DNA from: Thiotrichaceae bacterium
GTDB taxonomy: Bacteria > Pseudomonadota > Gammaproteobacteria > Beggiatoales > Beggiatoaceae
Length of the DNA stretch: 64,000 nucleotides
Assembly: GCA_028688145.1 (NCBI GenBank)
Contig: JAQTYU010000001.1
Location: forward strand, 330,284 to 394,283
Direction: 5' to 3'
In this document: positions 22,501 to 31,286 of the stretch, piece after piece
Layout: every line of letters begins with the position of its first letter
Position numbering within the stretch: the stretch's first letter is position 1
The notes under the pieces: model-generated
The model's database searches: none
What the model saw: the letters and a program-made list of their open reading frames with translations, nothing else
Told to the model about the DNA's origin: nothing
Translations under genes and position numbers: made by a program

Positions 22501-25055
22501 GTGAAATCAATGCGCGTTTAAATGCCGCACAAAAAGCGAACGTTTCAATCCATACCAGCCCCGAAAGGCTGGTGAAATCCTAAGCCACCACCATACATTA
22601 TGGACGGTGACAGGTTTCAATCCATACCAGCCCCGAAAGGCTGGTGAAATAATAGGTTTCGACTTTATCAGCCGCTTCTGCTGACAAGTTTCAATCCATA
22701 CCAGCCCCGAAAGGCTGGTGAAATACCGTTTCGTTTTCTTTTTCAAGGGGTATTTTATGTTTCAATCCATACCAGCCCCGAAAGGCTGGTGAAATGTTCA
22801 GAATTCTAATTCCCCCGAATTCTACCTAATTAGTTTCAATCCATACCAGCCCCGAAAGGCTGGTGAAATAAGACTTTGGGGCGTACCTAGATTTTTTCAG
22901 TGCGGTTTCAATCCATACCAGCCCCGAAAGGCTGGTGAAATCGTAGAGCATCCTATGAGCAATCAAGAGATGTTTGAGAGTTTCAATCCATACCAGCCCC
23001 GAAAGGCTGGTGAAATGGTATTGATTACCACTTTCATCATGCCATCGAACGTTTCAATCCATACCAGCCCCGAAAGGCTGGTGAAATGTTGCCGATACTG
23101 CACCAATTGCAGACAAACAACAGTTTCAATCCATACCAGCCCCGAAAGGCTGGTGAAATCAACGCGGGTGCGTTCGACACCGCCAAGGGGTACATGTTTC
23201 AATCCATACCAGCCCCGAAAGGCTGGTGAAATGAGGACAAATTGACTGGAGTGGAACGCGCTTATTTTGTTTCAATCCATACCAGCCCCGAAAGGCTGGT
23301 GAAATCCGCATAGAACAGGCTTTGGCGAAACTTTTAGAAGTTGTTTCAATCCATACCAGCCCCGAAAGGCTGGTGAAATCATGGCAAGACAGAAGCAAGT
23401 TGCACCACTGCCCATTGTTTCAATCCATACCAGCCCCGAAAGGCTGGTGAAATGATTCTTTTTCGACGGCACGGCTGCACTCAAACTCGTTTCAATCCAT
23501 ACCAGCCCCGAAAGGCTGGTGAAATCAACAATTTGCATGATTAATGCGACAATTGTTAGGCAGTTTCAATCCATACCAGCCCCGAAAGGCTGGTGAAATT
23601 CAAGATGGAGAACTGCTGACAATCAGCAGTTTCGAGTTTCAATCCATACCAGCCCCGAAAGGCTGGTGAAATCAAACCAAGGGAAAAGCATCCGCTGAAG
23701 AGTTAATGCGTTTCAATCCATACCAGCCCCGAAAGGCTGGTGAAATCGCACCTTACGTTCCGTCTTGTAACCAAGCTCTTCTGTTTCAATCCATACCAGC
23801 CCCGAAAGGCTGGTGAAATCTTCTGGTTTTACTGCTGCTTCTTCTGACATGTTTGTTTCAATCCATACCAGCCCCGAAAGGCTGGTGAAATGTAGGCAAA
23901 CAGAGTGCCGTCTTCCAGCACCAAACGTTTCAATCCATACCAGCCCCGAAAGGCTGGTGAAATGCGCACTCTACATATTTTCTACACGCCCTCCAAACTT
24001 GTTTCAATCCATACCAGCCCCGAAAGGCTGGTGAAATGCGCACTCTACATATTTTCTACACGCCCTCCAAACTTGTTTCAATCCATACCAGCCCCGAAAG
24101 GCTGGTGAAATACGGCTAATCATGGCAATCAAAGACCCACTCCTGTTTCAATCCATACCAGCCCCGAAAGGCTGGTGAAATTGCCGACCCTGACGCTTGC
24201 GTCATGTCGTTGGTGTTTCAATCCATACCAGCCCCGAAAGGCTGGTGAAATCTTTGGGGCTTCTGTGATTAACGGGATTTTTTGGCGTTTCAATCCATAC
24301 CAGCCCCGAAAGGCTGGTGAAATTTCGATTGCGCGAAGCTCTTTCATCATATCCTCGCGGTTTCAATCCATACCAGCCCCGAAAGGCTGGTGAAATCAGC
24401 ACCAACGCGCTGGGTCTCGTGCATCAAGATGTTTCAATCCATACCAGCCCCGAAAGGCTGGTGAAATCCGCGAATAAATAGGGTAGTCTCATCAATATCA
24501 ACCAGTTTCAATCCATACCAGCCCCGAAAGGCTGGTGAAATGTACAGTCTTGGTTATCCCTAAATGCGCTAGTTTCAGTTTCAATCCATACCAGCCCCGA
24601 AAGGCTGGTGAAATCCGTGCATTTCAGGTCGCGTTTCAGTCCGACAAAAACCTGTTTCAATCCATACCAGCCCCGAAAGGCTGGTGAAATATGTCACTAT
24701 CAGCGGCGTGACTTACCACACAGGCGACGTTTCAATCCATACCAGCCCCGAAAGGCTGGTGAAATAAGTAACACCTGAAGAGCTTGCGATTTTGCAAGAG
24801 GTTTCAATCCATACCAGCCCCGAAAGGCTGGTGAAATAAAGCGCGGCGGCTGTTGAATTATACAATGCGAAGTTTCAATCCATACCAGCCCCGAAAGGCT
24901 GGTGAAATATAATCACTGATTTGCGCGGCGCGTGCCTCAACAGTTGTTTCAATCCATACCAGCCCCGAAAGGCTGGTGAAATGATTTAGATTTGTCCGAT
25001 GTGGACAAGTGGCATTCCGTTTCAATCCATACCAGCCCCGAAAGGCTGGTGAAAT
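19506..25055 (-). CRISPR. Type I-C CRISPR array, 77 repeats and 76 spacers
   Basis: I located 77 copies of a 37-nt repeat, from 19506 to the last at 25019-25055. On the plus strand each starts GTTTCAATCC and ends GGCTGGTGAAAT. Every copy I read, including both end copies, looked identical. Spacers run 33-39 nt, mostly 34-37. Read on the minus strand the repeat contains a 7-bp stem (ACCAGCC / GGCTGGT, loop TTTCGG) and ends ATGGATTGAAAC, the typical type I-C 3' end; this and the promoter at 25073-25101 set transcription leftward, so the newest spacers are near 25018. The repeat is longer than the usual 32-nt I-C repeat. Spacers at 23964 and 24038 are identical, and those at 20992 and 22870 are nearly so. 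Confidence 0.98.
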
Positions 25056-25232
25056 GCCAAATTGGCAAACCCATAATAAACAAAGCGTATTTTGCTGTCC
25101 AGCGCGAACTGTTTTCAAAAAGCAAAAAACCCGCAAGTTTTCACAACTTCAAAAGTCACCTGCAATAAAATCAATGAGATAAACATGCGCGAACCTCCCG
25201 CGTTTTTACCATCAAAACAGGTTCGCGTTCGC
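25056..25232 (-). promoter_or_regulatory. CRISPR leader with array promoter
   Basis: AT-rich stretch between cas2 and the first repeat. On the minus strand TGGACA (25096-25101), a 17-nt spacer and TATTAT (25073-25078) make a good sigma70 promoter with initiation near 25066, about 10 nt before the first repeat. The 11-bp palindrome GCCAAATTGGC abuts the first repeat (25056-25066) and may be part of the integration anchor. An inverted GCGCGAACC / GGTTCGCG pair lies near 25189-25224. Confidence 0.75.
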
Positions 25233-25526
25233 TCAAAATATCAGCGTCCCCTTCTCGAAATCAATCGCCTTGAAAGTGCCATACTCTTTGACATTTTTGG
25301 ACAAAGGTTCTTGCAAACGATAAAAACGCAAATTGTCCTCATCAAGATTCACCACATCCAATAAATCCCGCTCCAAACTCTCATATTGCATTTGAGAAAC
25401 GCGACATTCAAACACCGATTTTTGCACACGTTGCCCATAATTCAGACAAGTTTTTGCAACTTTTCTCAAACGCGCCCTGCCCGCACTGGTTTCCGTAGAA
25501 ACATCATAAGTCACTAAAATCAGCAT
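25233..25526 (-). CDS. cas2: CRISPR-associated endonuclease Cas2
   Basis: 97 residues. The N-terminal [10 protein letters not shown] beta strand carries the conserved metal-site Asp, followed by the RRKVAK-type helix ([23 protein letters not shown]) diagnostic of Cas2. With Cas1 and Cas4 it forms the spacer-acquisition complex. AAGGAG lies at proper spacing before the ATG. It is the last gene of the cas operon, 9 bp after cas1 and directly next to the leader. Confidence 0.96.
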   Translation of the reverse strand: MLILVTYDVSTETSAGRARLRKVAKTCLNYGQRVQKSVFECRVSQMQYESLERDLLDVVNLDEDNLRFYRLQEPLSKNVKEYGTFKAIDFEKGTLIF

Positions 25527-25535
25527 GATAGCTCC

Positions 25536-26648
25536 TTATCGGGTTAAAAAAGGCACATAATGCTCAACATCGCCCCGCAGAAAACGCGCCAACAATCGCG
25601 CCTGCTCACAAGGCAACAAACCAATCGCCACCGCAGACTTATAAAGCGGATGTTGCACCGTTTCTAATTTGCGTTGCCGATACGCCGTCAACACCGTGCG
25701 CCGCCCCTTATCATTCAAATACACCGCGCCCCCAATCCGCTCATCAAAGTCATCTTTTTGAATTTGCAAGCGATTAATCAAAGTGATTGCCAAACGATCC
25801 GCAAAAATCGCCCGAAATTCCTCCATCAAATCCAAAGCTAACGCAGGTCGACCGGGGCGCAATTGATGAAAAAATCCCATTTGCGGGTCAAGCCCCACCG
25901 TTTCCAAAGCCGACACGCAATCATGGGTTATCAAAGTGTATAAAAATGACAGCAACGCATTCATGCGATTTCTAGGCGGGCGACGCGAACGCTCTTTAAA
26001 TTCAAAAACTTCCCGTTGTTCAGGTTTGAGCAAATAATCAAACACTGAAAAATATCCCGTTGCCGCCTCACCTTCAATCCCAAGCACTTCGCCCAAACTT
26101 TTAGCCACTTTCAAAGCCCGCAAACTGGCGAGCAATTTTTGCGTCTGCGCCCGCAACACAGCTTGATCGCTGCTTGAAGCACTGTCCCGCGCACTGCGCA
26201 ACAACACTTGGCGCGAATTGCGAATTTTTCCCGCAATAAAACTTTTCGCCAAAGTTAAACAAACATCAGGCTTATCCGCTTGACGATATTGCGCTTGGCG
26301 CAACAACACATTGCCACTAATTCCGCCTTCCAAACGCGCTTTAAAACGCCCGTTTCTATCTAAAAATACCACGCGGCAAGCATGTTTCGCACAATAGCTG
26401 AGTAAGGGAGAAGATAAAACAGAATTTCCAACACAAACAATTGCTTCCAGATTTAAAAAAGGAATCATTGCTTGTTTAATGCGCTGATATTTATTCAATT
26501 GCAGCTCAGTTTCAAGCTGTTCCTCTGGTTTTTCAACAGGTTCGCTGTCTGATTTTTCAGGAGGCACCATAATCACCACCGCATCCCCTTCTAAGCGGAT
26601 ATAGCTGTGCGGAGTCATGACATAAAGCGTATTCAGTAGGCGTTGCAT
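25536..26648 (-). CDS. cas1: CRISPR-associated integrase Cas1 (type I-C)
   Basis: Spacer integrase. 370 residues, somewhat longer than the roughly 340 of typical I-C Cas1, because of an acidic insertion (PPEKSDSEPVEKPEEQLETE) near residues 29-48. Metal-binding residues are recognisable: Glu in GIEGEAA near 195, His in GFFHQLRPGRPALALDLMEE near 260 and the acidic residues just after. It starts 2 bp after the cas4 stop with GAGGAA upstream, so translation is probably coupled. Confidence 0.96.
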   Translation of the reverse strand: MQRLLNTLYVMTPHSYIRLEGDAVVIMVPPEKSDSEPVEKPEEQLETELQLNKYQRIKQAMIPFLNLEAIVCVGNSVLSSPLLSYCAKHACRVVFLDRNGRFKARLEGGISGNVLLRQAQYRQADKPDVCLTLAKSFIAGKIRNSRQVLLRSARDSASSSDQAVLRAQTQKLLASLRALKVAKSLGEVLGIEGEAATGYFSVFDYLLKPEQREVFEFKERSRRPPRNRMNALLSFLYTLITHDCVSALETVGLDPQMGFFHQLRPGRPALALDLMEEFRAIFADRLAITLINRLQIQKDDFDERIGGAVYLNDKGRRTVLTAYRQRKLETVQHPLYKSAVAIGLLPCEQARLLARFLRGDVEHYVPFLTR

Positions 26649-26650
26649 AA

Positions 26651-27289
26651 TTAAGTTTCCTCGTCAGGATTGAGAGAAAATAACTCGGTATACAATTGAT
26701 TTAATTCAGAGGTCGCGCTCAAAATTTCAGGTTTACAGATGTCATGCAGCGAGCAGTTGAGGCAACGCCTATCATTCACAGCGGCAGGCATTCGGTCTGA
26801 ACTTAATAAGTTATGCACGGCTTGAATCACGTCTTGAGTCACCGCCCGCAAGTTTTCATTAATCAGCACTTCACGGCGTTTTTTAGAAGAAGCGTAATAA
26901 ACACTGCCTTTTAACACAGACACAGCCAACATTTCCTCAAGACACAAAGCTTGTGCGGCGACCTGAATATCATCGTGCAATTTTTCGCGCTTACTACCGT
27001 GTTTATATTCAACAGGATAAGGTGCACCATCGGTGAAAAACTCAATCACATCCGCTTTTCCCGCCAGTCCATATTGAAATGAATACAAAGGCAAGGCAAA
27101 TTCCACCCGTTTCCCCACCGCAAGATAACTTAATTTGGGATCATCGACGCGCTCATGCACCGCATCGCCGCGCAGGGTGTAAACATTTTCAGCAAATTCT
27201 TGTTCTTGATGAATTAAAGCGCATTGGCGAGGGCAATAACTGTAATGCTGTAGGGCGGAAATTTGGATTAAATCTGCTTCTTTAAACAT
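26651..27289 (-). CDS. cas4: CRISPR-associated exonuclease Cas4
   Basis: 212 residues from the ATG at 27289, chosen because AAGGAGCAAATC precedes it; the longer frame to 27367 adds sequence with no family similarity. A RecB-type nuclease: YCPRQC near residue 18 and CLNCSLHDIC near the C-terminus supply the four Fe-S cysteines. HERVDD, a G-K-A-D segment and YPVEYKHG make up the nuclease acidic/Lys motifs. In I-C systems Cas4 trims prespacers and checks the PAM with Cas1-Cas2. Confidence 0.95.
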   Translation of the reverse strand: MFKEADLIQISALQHYSYCPRQCALIHQEQEFAENVYTLRGDAVHERVDDPKLSYLAVGKRVEFALPLYSFQYGLAGKADVIEFFTDGAPYPVEYKHGSKREKLHDDIQVAAQALCLEEMLAVSVLKGSVYYASSKKRREVLINENLRAVTQDVIQAVHNLLSSDRMPAAVNDRRCLNCSLHDICKPEILSATSELNQLYTELFSLNPDEET

Positions 27290-27420
27290 GATTTGCTCCT
27301 TATCTGAACCACAATTTACCCAATTAGCAAAATTTACACAATTTAAAACAAGATTCAGGCGTTGCACCTAAAATTATTGTGTTAATTCCATTAATTATGA
27401 AAATTATGGTTCAGAAAGCA

Positions 27421-28341
27421 TTAAAACGACCGCGAATCTAAAACCACACCTTTAGGCAACCCATCTTTACTAAAAGTCACGCTGTAATCTGAGAAATTAC
27501 GCGGGGTTGGAGATTCTGTTTTCACACTAATCAAATCGAAAAGCTTGTGTGCGGGCGCATTGCCGAGCTTGCTATCGTGTTTGAAAATATACAAACCGCG
27601 CGCATTCATTTGTCCCCGCGCCGCAGAATGGTCGTGGTCAAACATGTTTTGTAAACTTTCAAAGAACAGGTCTAAATCTTCCTCAGAAAATTTGGTGTCA
27701 TCTGCCAAGTGTGCAGAAATGAAGCCGTGAGTACGATATAAACCATAAGGAATCGTTGCCTTACGCCCCATCGTCCGATTGTCACCTTGCTGATTGTTAG
27801 ATTCATCTACAGTTGTGACTGCCATGCGAGTGATGCTGTGTTCAATTGCAATGACTGGGGAAATACTACGCGCAAAGGTCAATTGCACAGGGCCGCGCAC
27901 TTGTCCACAATTTGTACCCGTGCTCATCACTGCGCCAAAAGTACGCACGTCATAAAAGTTTTGACACATCCACCCCCGCGCTGCGCTCACATCATCTTTG
28001 CTGCCCTTACGTTTTTCTTTTTTCGCAGGTTTTTTTCCATCCGCTTCAGGACTGGCAACTTCTTCAGTGCTGGCAGGATTCAAATTTAAGGCTTGATAAG
28101 CCTTTTCATTTTGCTGGTTTAAAATCGCCTTTTCTCGGACATAAATTTCATAAGGTGCGCCGTCTTCTTTGATGCTGACGTAATTCCGCACCTTACGTTT
28201 TAAACAGACATCGGTAATCAAGCCGTTACCCGTTTCAGGATCGACGCGTGGCAAATTGCCTGCATCAGGATCGCCGTTGGGATTGCCGTCAGTGACATCG
28301 AATAAAAATACAAATTCATAGCGGTTTGTAATAGCAGTCAT
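27421..28341 (-). CDS. cas7: Cas7c (Csd2) crRNA backbone protein
   Basis: 306 residues beginning with the highly conserved [20 protein letters not shown] of Cas7/Csd2, the RNA-binding backbone of the I-C Cascade. An internal lysine/glutamate-rich loop (about 88-118, [11 protein letters not shown]) is expanded. AAAGGATTTCAAC is a good ribosome-binding site. It lies between cas8c and cas4; the 131-bp gap to cas4 contains no gene. Confidence 0.96.
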   Translation of the reverse strand: MTAITNRYEFVFLFDVTDGNPNGDPDAGNLPRVDPETGNGLITDVCLKRKVRNYVSIKEDGAPYEIYVREKAILNQQNEKAYQALNLNPASTEEVASPEADGKKPAKKEKRKGSKDDVSAARGWMCQNFYDVRTFGAVMSTGTNCGQVRGPVQLTFARSISPVIAIEHSITRMAVTTVDESNNQQGDNRTMGRKATIPYGLYRTHGFISAHLADDTKFSEEDLDLFFESLQNMFDHDHSAARGQMNARGLYIFKHDSKLGNAPAHKLFDLISVKTESPTPRNFSDYSVTFSKDGLPKGVVLDSRSF

Positions 28342-28363
28342 GTTGAAATCCTTTCAGTGAAAA

Positions 28364-30130
28364 TTAGGCGGCTTTTTCGGCTTTATCAGCTTTTGGGGTG
28401 AAAAAAACTTGGCGTTGGTGGTAATAACCCAAGGCGAAACGGGCTTGATCAGGCAGGGCTAAAGTGGCAGGAAATTCTTGAATTTCAAACAGAATTTCCC
28501 CAATGAGTTTTTCTGCATTCACCGCCTGCCCTTTGTAAGCAATTTTGCTGAGATGGTGATTTGCGAGTTTCAGCAAGCGCGGAAATACCACAACTGGGGT
28601 GCTGGAAGCTGCGCCATAATAGCGATCCCGAATCCCTGCATTAATATCGCCCAGCGCGTCAATTTGCGTTTTTTCCAAAGTCGCAAATAAACGCCCTAAA
28701 CGATAGGCTACATTCTTGTTTTCTAAATCTAATGCCACAGTGATTTCCTCTTCCTTTCGGTTGTTGTGATGTTTATCACGGTTTAACCATGCTTTCAGCA
28801 AAGCAGCACGGTAGTACATTTTCAATCCATACTCATACTTATCGTTTGGATCACTTTTAGGCGGCGGTTCTGAACGAATTCGTTGTACTACCGCATTAAG
28901 TAAGGTGTAAGGATAAGGCGTGTTACTTAAAATTGCAGACATCACATCACCTGATAACTTTGGATGAATGTGTTTATCTGAGTTTAAAAGTGCTGTTGCC
29001 CGCAACAGTTTAAATAACGGCACATGATTGGGATAACGCGGCGCGTGGACGATTTCTAGTTCGTCGAAATAGCGGCGCAGGTGATCGGATAAATTGGCAA
29101 CCGTGTCGTGATACCAAAAACGGATCGCAATCCGTGAAGCATTGGGGGCAAGTCCTAATACGTAAAAATTAGTATTATCAGCATCATGCGCCATTTTCCC
29201 CGAGTGCTGCGCCTTCAAAAAAGCTTCAATAGCAGAAGCATTGCGGTCGGGATCATCTTTGGGCGATTCTACAAATAAATCAGCAAAACTAGACTCTAAT
29301 TCAGTTTTTTCCGATGCCCACCAAATTGTGGACGCATCTCCCACTTGCATCCGCTGCGGTGAACCTTTGCGTAATAAATAATTTAGCGCAGTGGTATAGG
29401 CATATTCTGCGGGTCTGCCCACGGGAGAATTGAAGCCATTTTCTTTGTGGAAAGAAGTGAATGCAGGCGCGTTGAAAGAAACAATATTTCCACCTGAAGA
29501 TTGTCCGCCCCAAATGCCTTTAATTGAGGCGTGTAACTCACTGATATTGCTTTGTTCACCTGTGATCAAACAAAGTTTTTGTGAATCAGAAACTTGTTGC
29601 TCTTTGTTTTCAATAAACGCCTGTACCACAGGACGCTGGCAAATTAAGCGGCGTTCACTTTCGAGTTGAAAACTTAAGCTGCCCGTGCTTTCTGAAATTT
29701 CTTTCCACAAGGGATGCTCGAAAACTTTGCGGAATTCTTCTTTCTCAAAAAACTGCACAACAGCATGAATACCTTCATCTTCAGTATTTGGAAAAGCGTC
29801 TTTAATCCGTTTGATAAAATCTTGAAAGCAGCCTTGGGTGCGTTCGGGTTTGCCCTTGGTGTCAAAACCTAAAACATAACTGGTGTTATCCCATAGCAAA
29901 TTAGCACTGATGCCCGAGGAACGTTTGACACTTTGCGGCACTAATTCCAATTTAATCCGTTTATCTTTTCCTTTGCCTTCAATCCGTGAAATGATTTCGA
30001 CCAGCTCGCCTTGTACATTGATGACGAGCAAATAGGAAATTTGCACATATTCAAAGCCAATTGGCGGCAAATCGGTATTTTCTTCTTGGGTTTTGCGCTG
30101 ATAATAACGATATAAGGCATGTAAAATCAT
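28364..30130 (-). CDS. cas8c: Cas8c (Csd1) Cascade large subunit
   Basis: 588 residues from the ATG at 30130 (MILHALYRYYQRK, the usual Csd1 start), with GGAG 8 nt upstream. The ATG overlaps the cas5c stop as ATGA. Conserved Csd1 stretches include CLITGEQSNISELHASIKG near 200 and FNAPAFTSFHKENGFNSPVG near 232. Cas8c recognises the PAM and, in I-C systems, an internal start within this gene yields the Cas11 small subunit; I cannot pin that start here. Length is normal. Confidence 0.95.
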   Translation of the reverse strand: MILHALYRYYQRKTQEENTDLPPIGFEYVQISYLLVINVQGELVEIISRIEGKGKDKRIKLELVPQSVKRSSGISANLLWDNTSYVLGFDTKGKPERTQGCFQDFIKRIKDAFPNTEDEGIHAVVQFFEKEEFRKVFEHPLWKEISESTGSLSFQLESERRLICQRPVVQAFIENKEQQVSDSQKLCLITGEQSNISELHASIKGIWGGQSSGGNIVSFNAPAFTSFHKENGFNSPVGRPAEYAYTTALNYLLRKGSPQRMQVGDASTIWWASEKTELESSFADLFVESPKDDPDRNASAIEAFLKAQHSGKMAHDADNTNFYVLGLAPNASRIAIRFWYHDTVANLSDHLRRYFDELEIVHAPRYPNHVPLFKLLRATALLNSDKHIHPKLSGDVMSAILSNTPYPYTLLNAVVQRIRSEPPPKSDPNDKYEYGLKMYYRAALLKAWLNRDKHHNNRKEEEITVALDLENKNVAYRLGRLFATLEKTQIDALGDINAGIRDRYYGAASSTPVVVFPRLLKLANHHLSKIAYKGQAVNAEKLIGEILFEIQEFPATLALPDQARFALGYYHQRQVFFTPKADKAEKAA

Positions 30131-30789
30131 CCTCTTATCTCCACTTTGCGAGAATCGCACAGCAGGCGACCATTTTCCAAAGCAGCACGGAAAAAACGCG
30201 GCATCGGTTGGGCTTTGGAATAATCCATGTCGTACAACATCCAGCCTAATTCTTTGTTTTCATTGATAGGTTCAATCTTTTCCTCACACAGTTCAAAATG
30301 AGCACTGAATTCACGACAACCTAAATAGGGTTGATTAAAACAGCGTCCTTTTTTCGCACGTTCTTGAAACATATCTAAAAATTTCAGTGGATTATCGGTT
30401 TCCCCGACATGCTCAGTCATCACAAAACGTGCATGAATCACATATTCCACATCTCGCAACAGCAGCGCGGCGCGTTGTTGCCGGTCTTCTTCAATATTCA
30501 AACCTAAATTACCGCGCCCTTGTTTCATTGCCGTTTGCACGTTGCTGGTCGAAACCACCGAAGCGACTTCATTGCGCCGTACTGATGTCCAGCGGATGGG
30601 TTTAATTACATCGATTTTTCGCACTTCCCAACGGATGGCGGGTTTCCACAATACCGCTTCCAAAATCGCACGCGCAGCGGAGGGAGTCATCACATCATAA
30701 GAGACGCGCTCGACTTTCATTTCTGGGCGTGTAAAACAAGCGAAATCGCCCCAGACTCGCAACGCTAAGTGATCAGGTGAAACATTCAT
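30127..30789 (-). CDS. cas5c: Cas5c (Cas5d) pre-crRNA endonuclease
   Basis: 220 residues from the ATG at 30789, preceded by AAAGGAGATAAA; the upstream extension to 30828 is not family-like. In I-C systems this protein replaces Cas6: it cuts the repeat below its stem leaving an 11-nt 5' handle, then stays in Cascade. The N-terminal LALRVWGDFACFTRPEMKVE and MTPSAARAILEAVLW are classic Cas5d. Given the 7-bp stem in the repeat, the predicted handle is TGGATTGAAAC. First recognised cas gene on the minus strand. Confidence 0.96.
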   Translation of the reverse strand: MNVSPDHLALRVWGDFACFTRPEMKVERVSYDVMTPSAARAILEAVLWKPAIRWEVRKIDVIKPIRWTSVRRNEVASVVSTSNVQTAMKQGRGNLGLNIEEDRQQRAALLLRDVEYVIHARFVMTEHVGETDNPLKFLDMFQERAKKGRCFNQPYLGCREFSAHFELCEEKIEPINENKELGWMLYDMDYSKAQPMPRFFRAALENGRLLCDSRKVEIRG

Positions 30790-30905
30790 TTTATCTCCTT
30801 TGGAAAAAACGCCTATAAACAGATACACTATAAAACTCTAGAAATACTAAGTAAATAATCTGTCTTTTAAAATTACTCAGATTTTATTTTTTATCAGATT
30901 TACAT

Positions 30906-30935
30906 CTCGTTCCCACGCTCCAGCGTGGGAACGAG
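30906..30935. repeat. CTCGTTCCCAC palindrome, family C copy 1
   Basis: Perfect 14-bp-arm palindrome (CTCGTTCCCACGCT, 2-nt loop, AGCGTGGGAACGAG). It lies within the predicted 5' region of the cas operon, between the small ORF and cas5c, where it could attenuate transcription. Relatives at 60738 and in the arms of 10793-10986. Confidence 0.8.
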
Positions 30936-30941
30936 ATAAAC

Positions 30942-31124
30942 TTATGTAATTACTGACCGTGTTGTTGCTGATAATTTGTAGTTTGCAGTCACCTCCATAT
31001 TCAGATTAAACAATACCTTGAGATTCCGAAAAAACTTTAAACAAATATTCCAGTTCGGAATGATCGTGATGATGAATTTAACCGTGCCGTGTACATTTTT
31101 TCTTACTGATTGTTTGTGGTTCAT
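30942..31124 (-). CDS. Small basic ORF, first ORF behind the cas promoter
   Basis: 60 codons with a strong AAAGGA ribosome-binding site 6 nt before the ATG at 31124. The product is basic, with a short hydrophobic/aromatic centre (TVKFIITIIPNWNICLKFF). It resembles nothing I know. It starts about 50 nt downstream of the predicted cas-operon transcription start, so it would be the first cistron of the cas transcript. Possibilities: a leader peptide, a CreT-like toxin kept silent by the neighbouring crRNA-like RNA, or chance. The ribosome-binding site and position are seen; the roles are inference. Confidence 0.35.
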   Translation of the reverse strand: MNHKQSVRKNVHGTVKFIITIIPNWNICLKFFRNLKVLFNLNMEVTANYKLSATTRSVIT

Positions 31125-31180
31125 GGTTTTTCCTTTAGGAAAATAAATATTGTGTCTGGTTTGATTATCGAACAAATGTG

Positions 31181-31210
31181 AGTATAATAACTTCATCACC
31201 TTCGTGTCAA
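31181..31210 (-). promoter_or_regulatory. Predicted sigma70 promoter of the cas operon
   Basis: On the minus strand, TTGACA (31205-31210), an 18-nt spacer and TATACT (31181-31186), near-consensus. Start is predicted around 31174, giving a transcript through the small ORF, cas5c and onward. It is the best promoter I see upstream of the cas operon. Confidence 0.65.
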
Positions 31211-31246
31211 TCAATACACACATAATTAAATTAAACATAACGTGAA
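31210..31246 (-). promoter_or_regulatory. Putative Cascade operator (PAM plus partial protospacer)
   Basis: Reading the minus strand, TTC (31246-31244), the canonical type I-C PAM, is followed immediately by ACGTTATGTTT (31243-31233), identical to the first 11 nt of the pseudo-spacer at 31337-31347. Beyond this the match is poor (18 of 35 ungapped; more if single-base gaps are allowed). The site reaches the -35 box of the cas promoter on one side, and its PAM lies about 5 bp from the -35 position of the plus-strand promoter on the other. Bound Cascade could therefore affect both. The sequence match is direct; regulation is inference. Confidence 0.6.
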
Positions 31247-31251
31247 GATTG

Positions 31252-31280
31252 TTAGACTATAAAAATAGATATGCTAGAAT
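31252..31280 (+). promoter_or_regulatory. Predicted extended -10 promoter for the crRNA-like RNA (and possibly cas3)
   Basis: TGCTAGAAT (31272-31280) is an extended -10 element; the -35 position (TTAGAC, 31252-31257, 17-nt spacing) is weak. Initiation would fall near 31287, at the base of the first pseudo-repeat stem. Weak -35 elements suit a regulated promoter. Confidence 0.45.
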
Positions 31281-31286
31281 TACCGT

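Noticed and set aside
19557..25136. Many ORFs of 60-100 codons on both strands within 19.5-25.1 kb repeating SIHTSPERLVK, NPYQPRKAGE or ISPAFRGWYGLK
   Set aside because: They are translations of the CRISPR repeat in different frames; no ribosome-binding sites and no independent coding signal.
23747..28199. A 13-nt identity (CGCACCTTACGTT) between a spacer at 23747-23759 and cas7 at 28187-28199, a possible self-targeting event
   Set aside because: The match is at the 3' (PAM-distal) end of the crRNA, the seed does not match, and the length is within chance.
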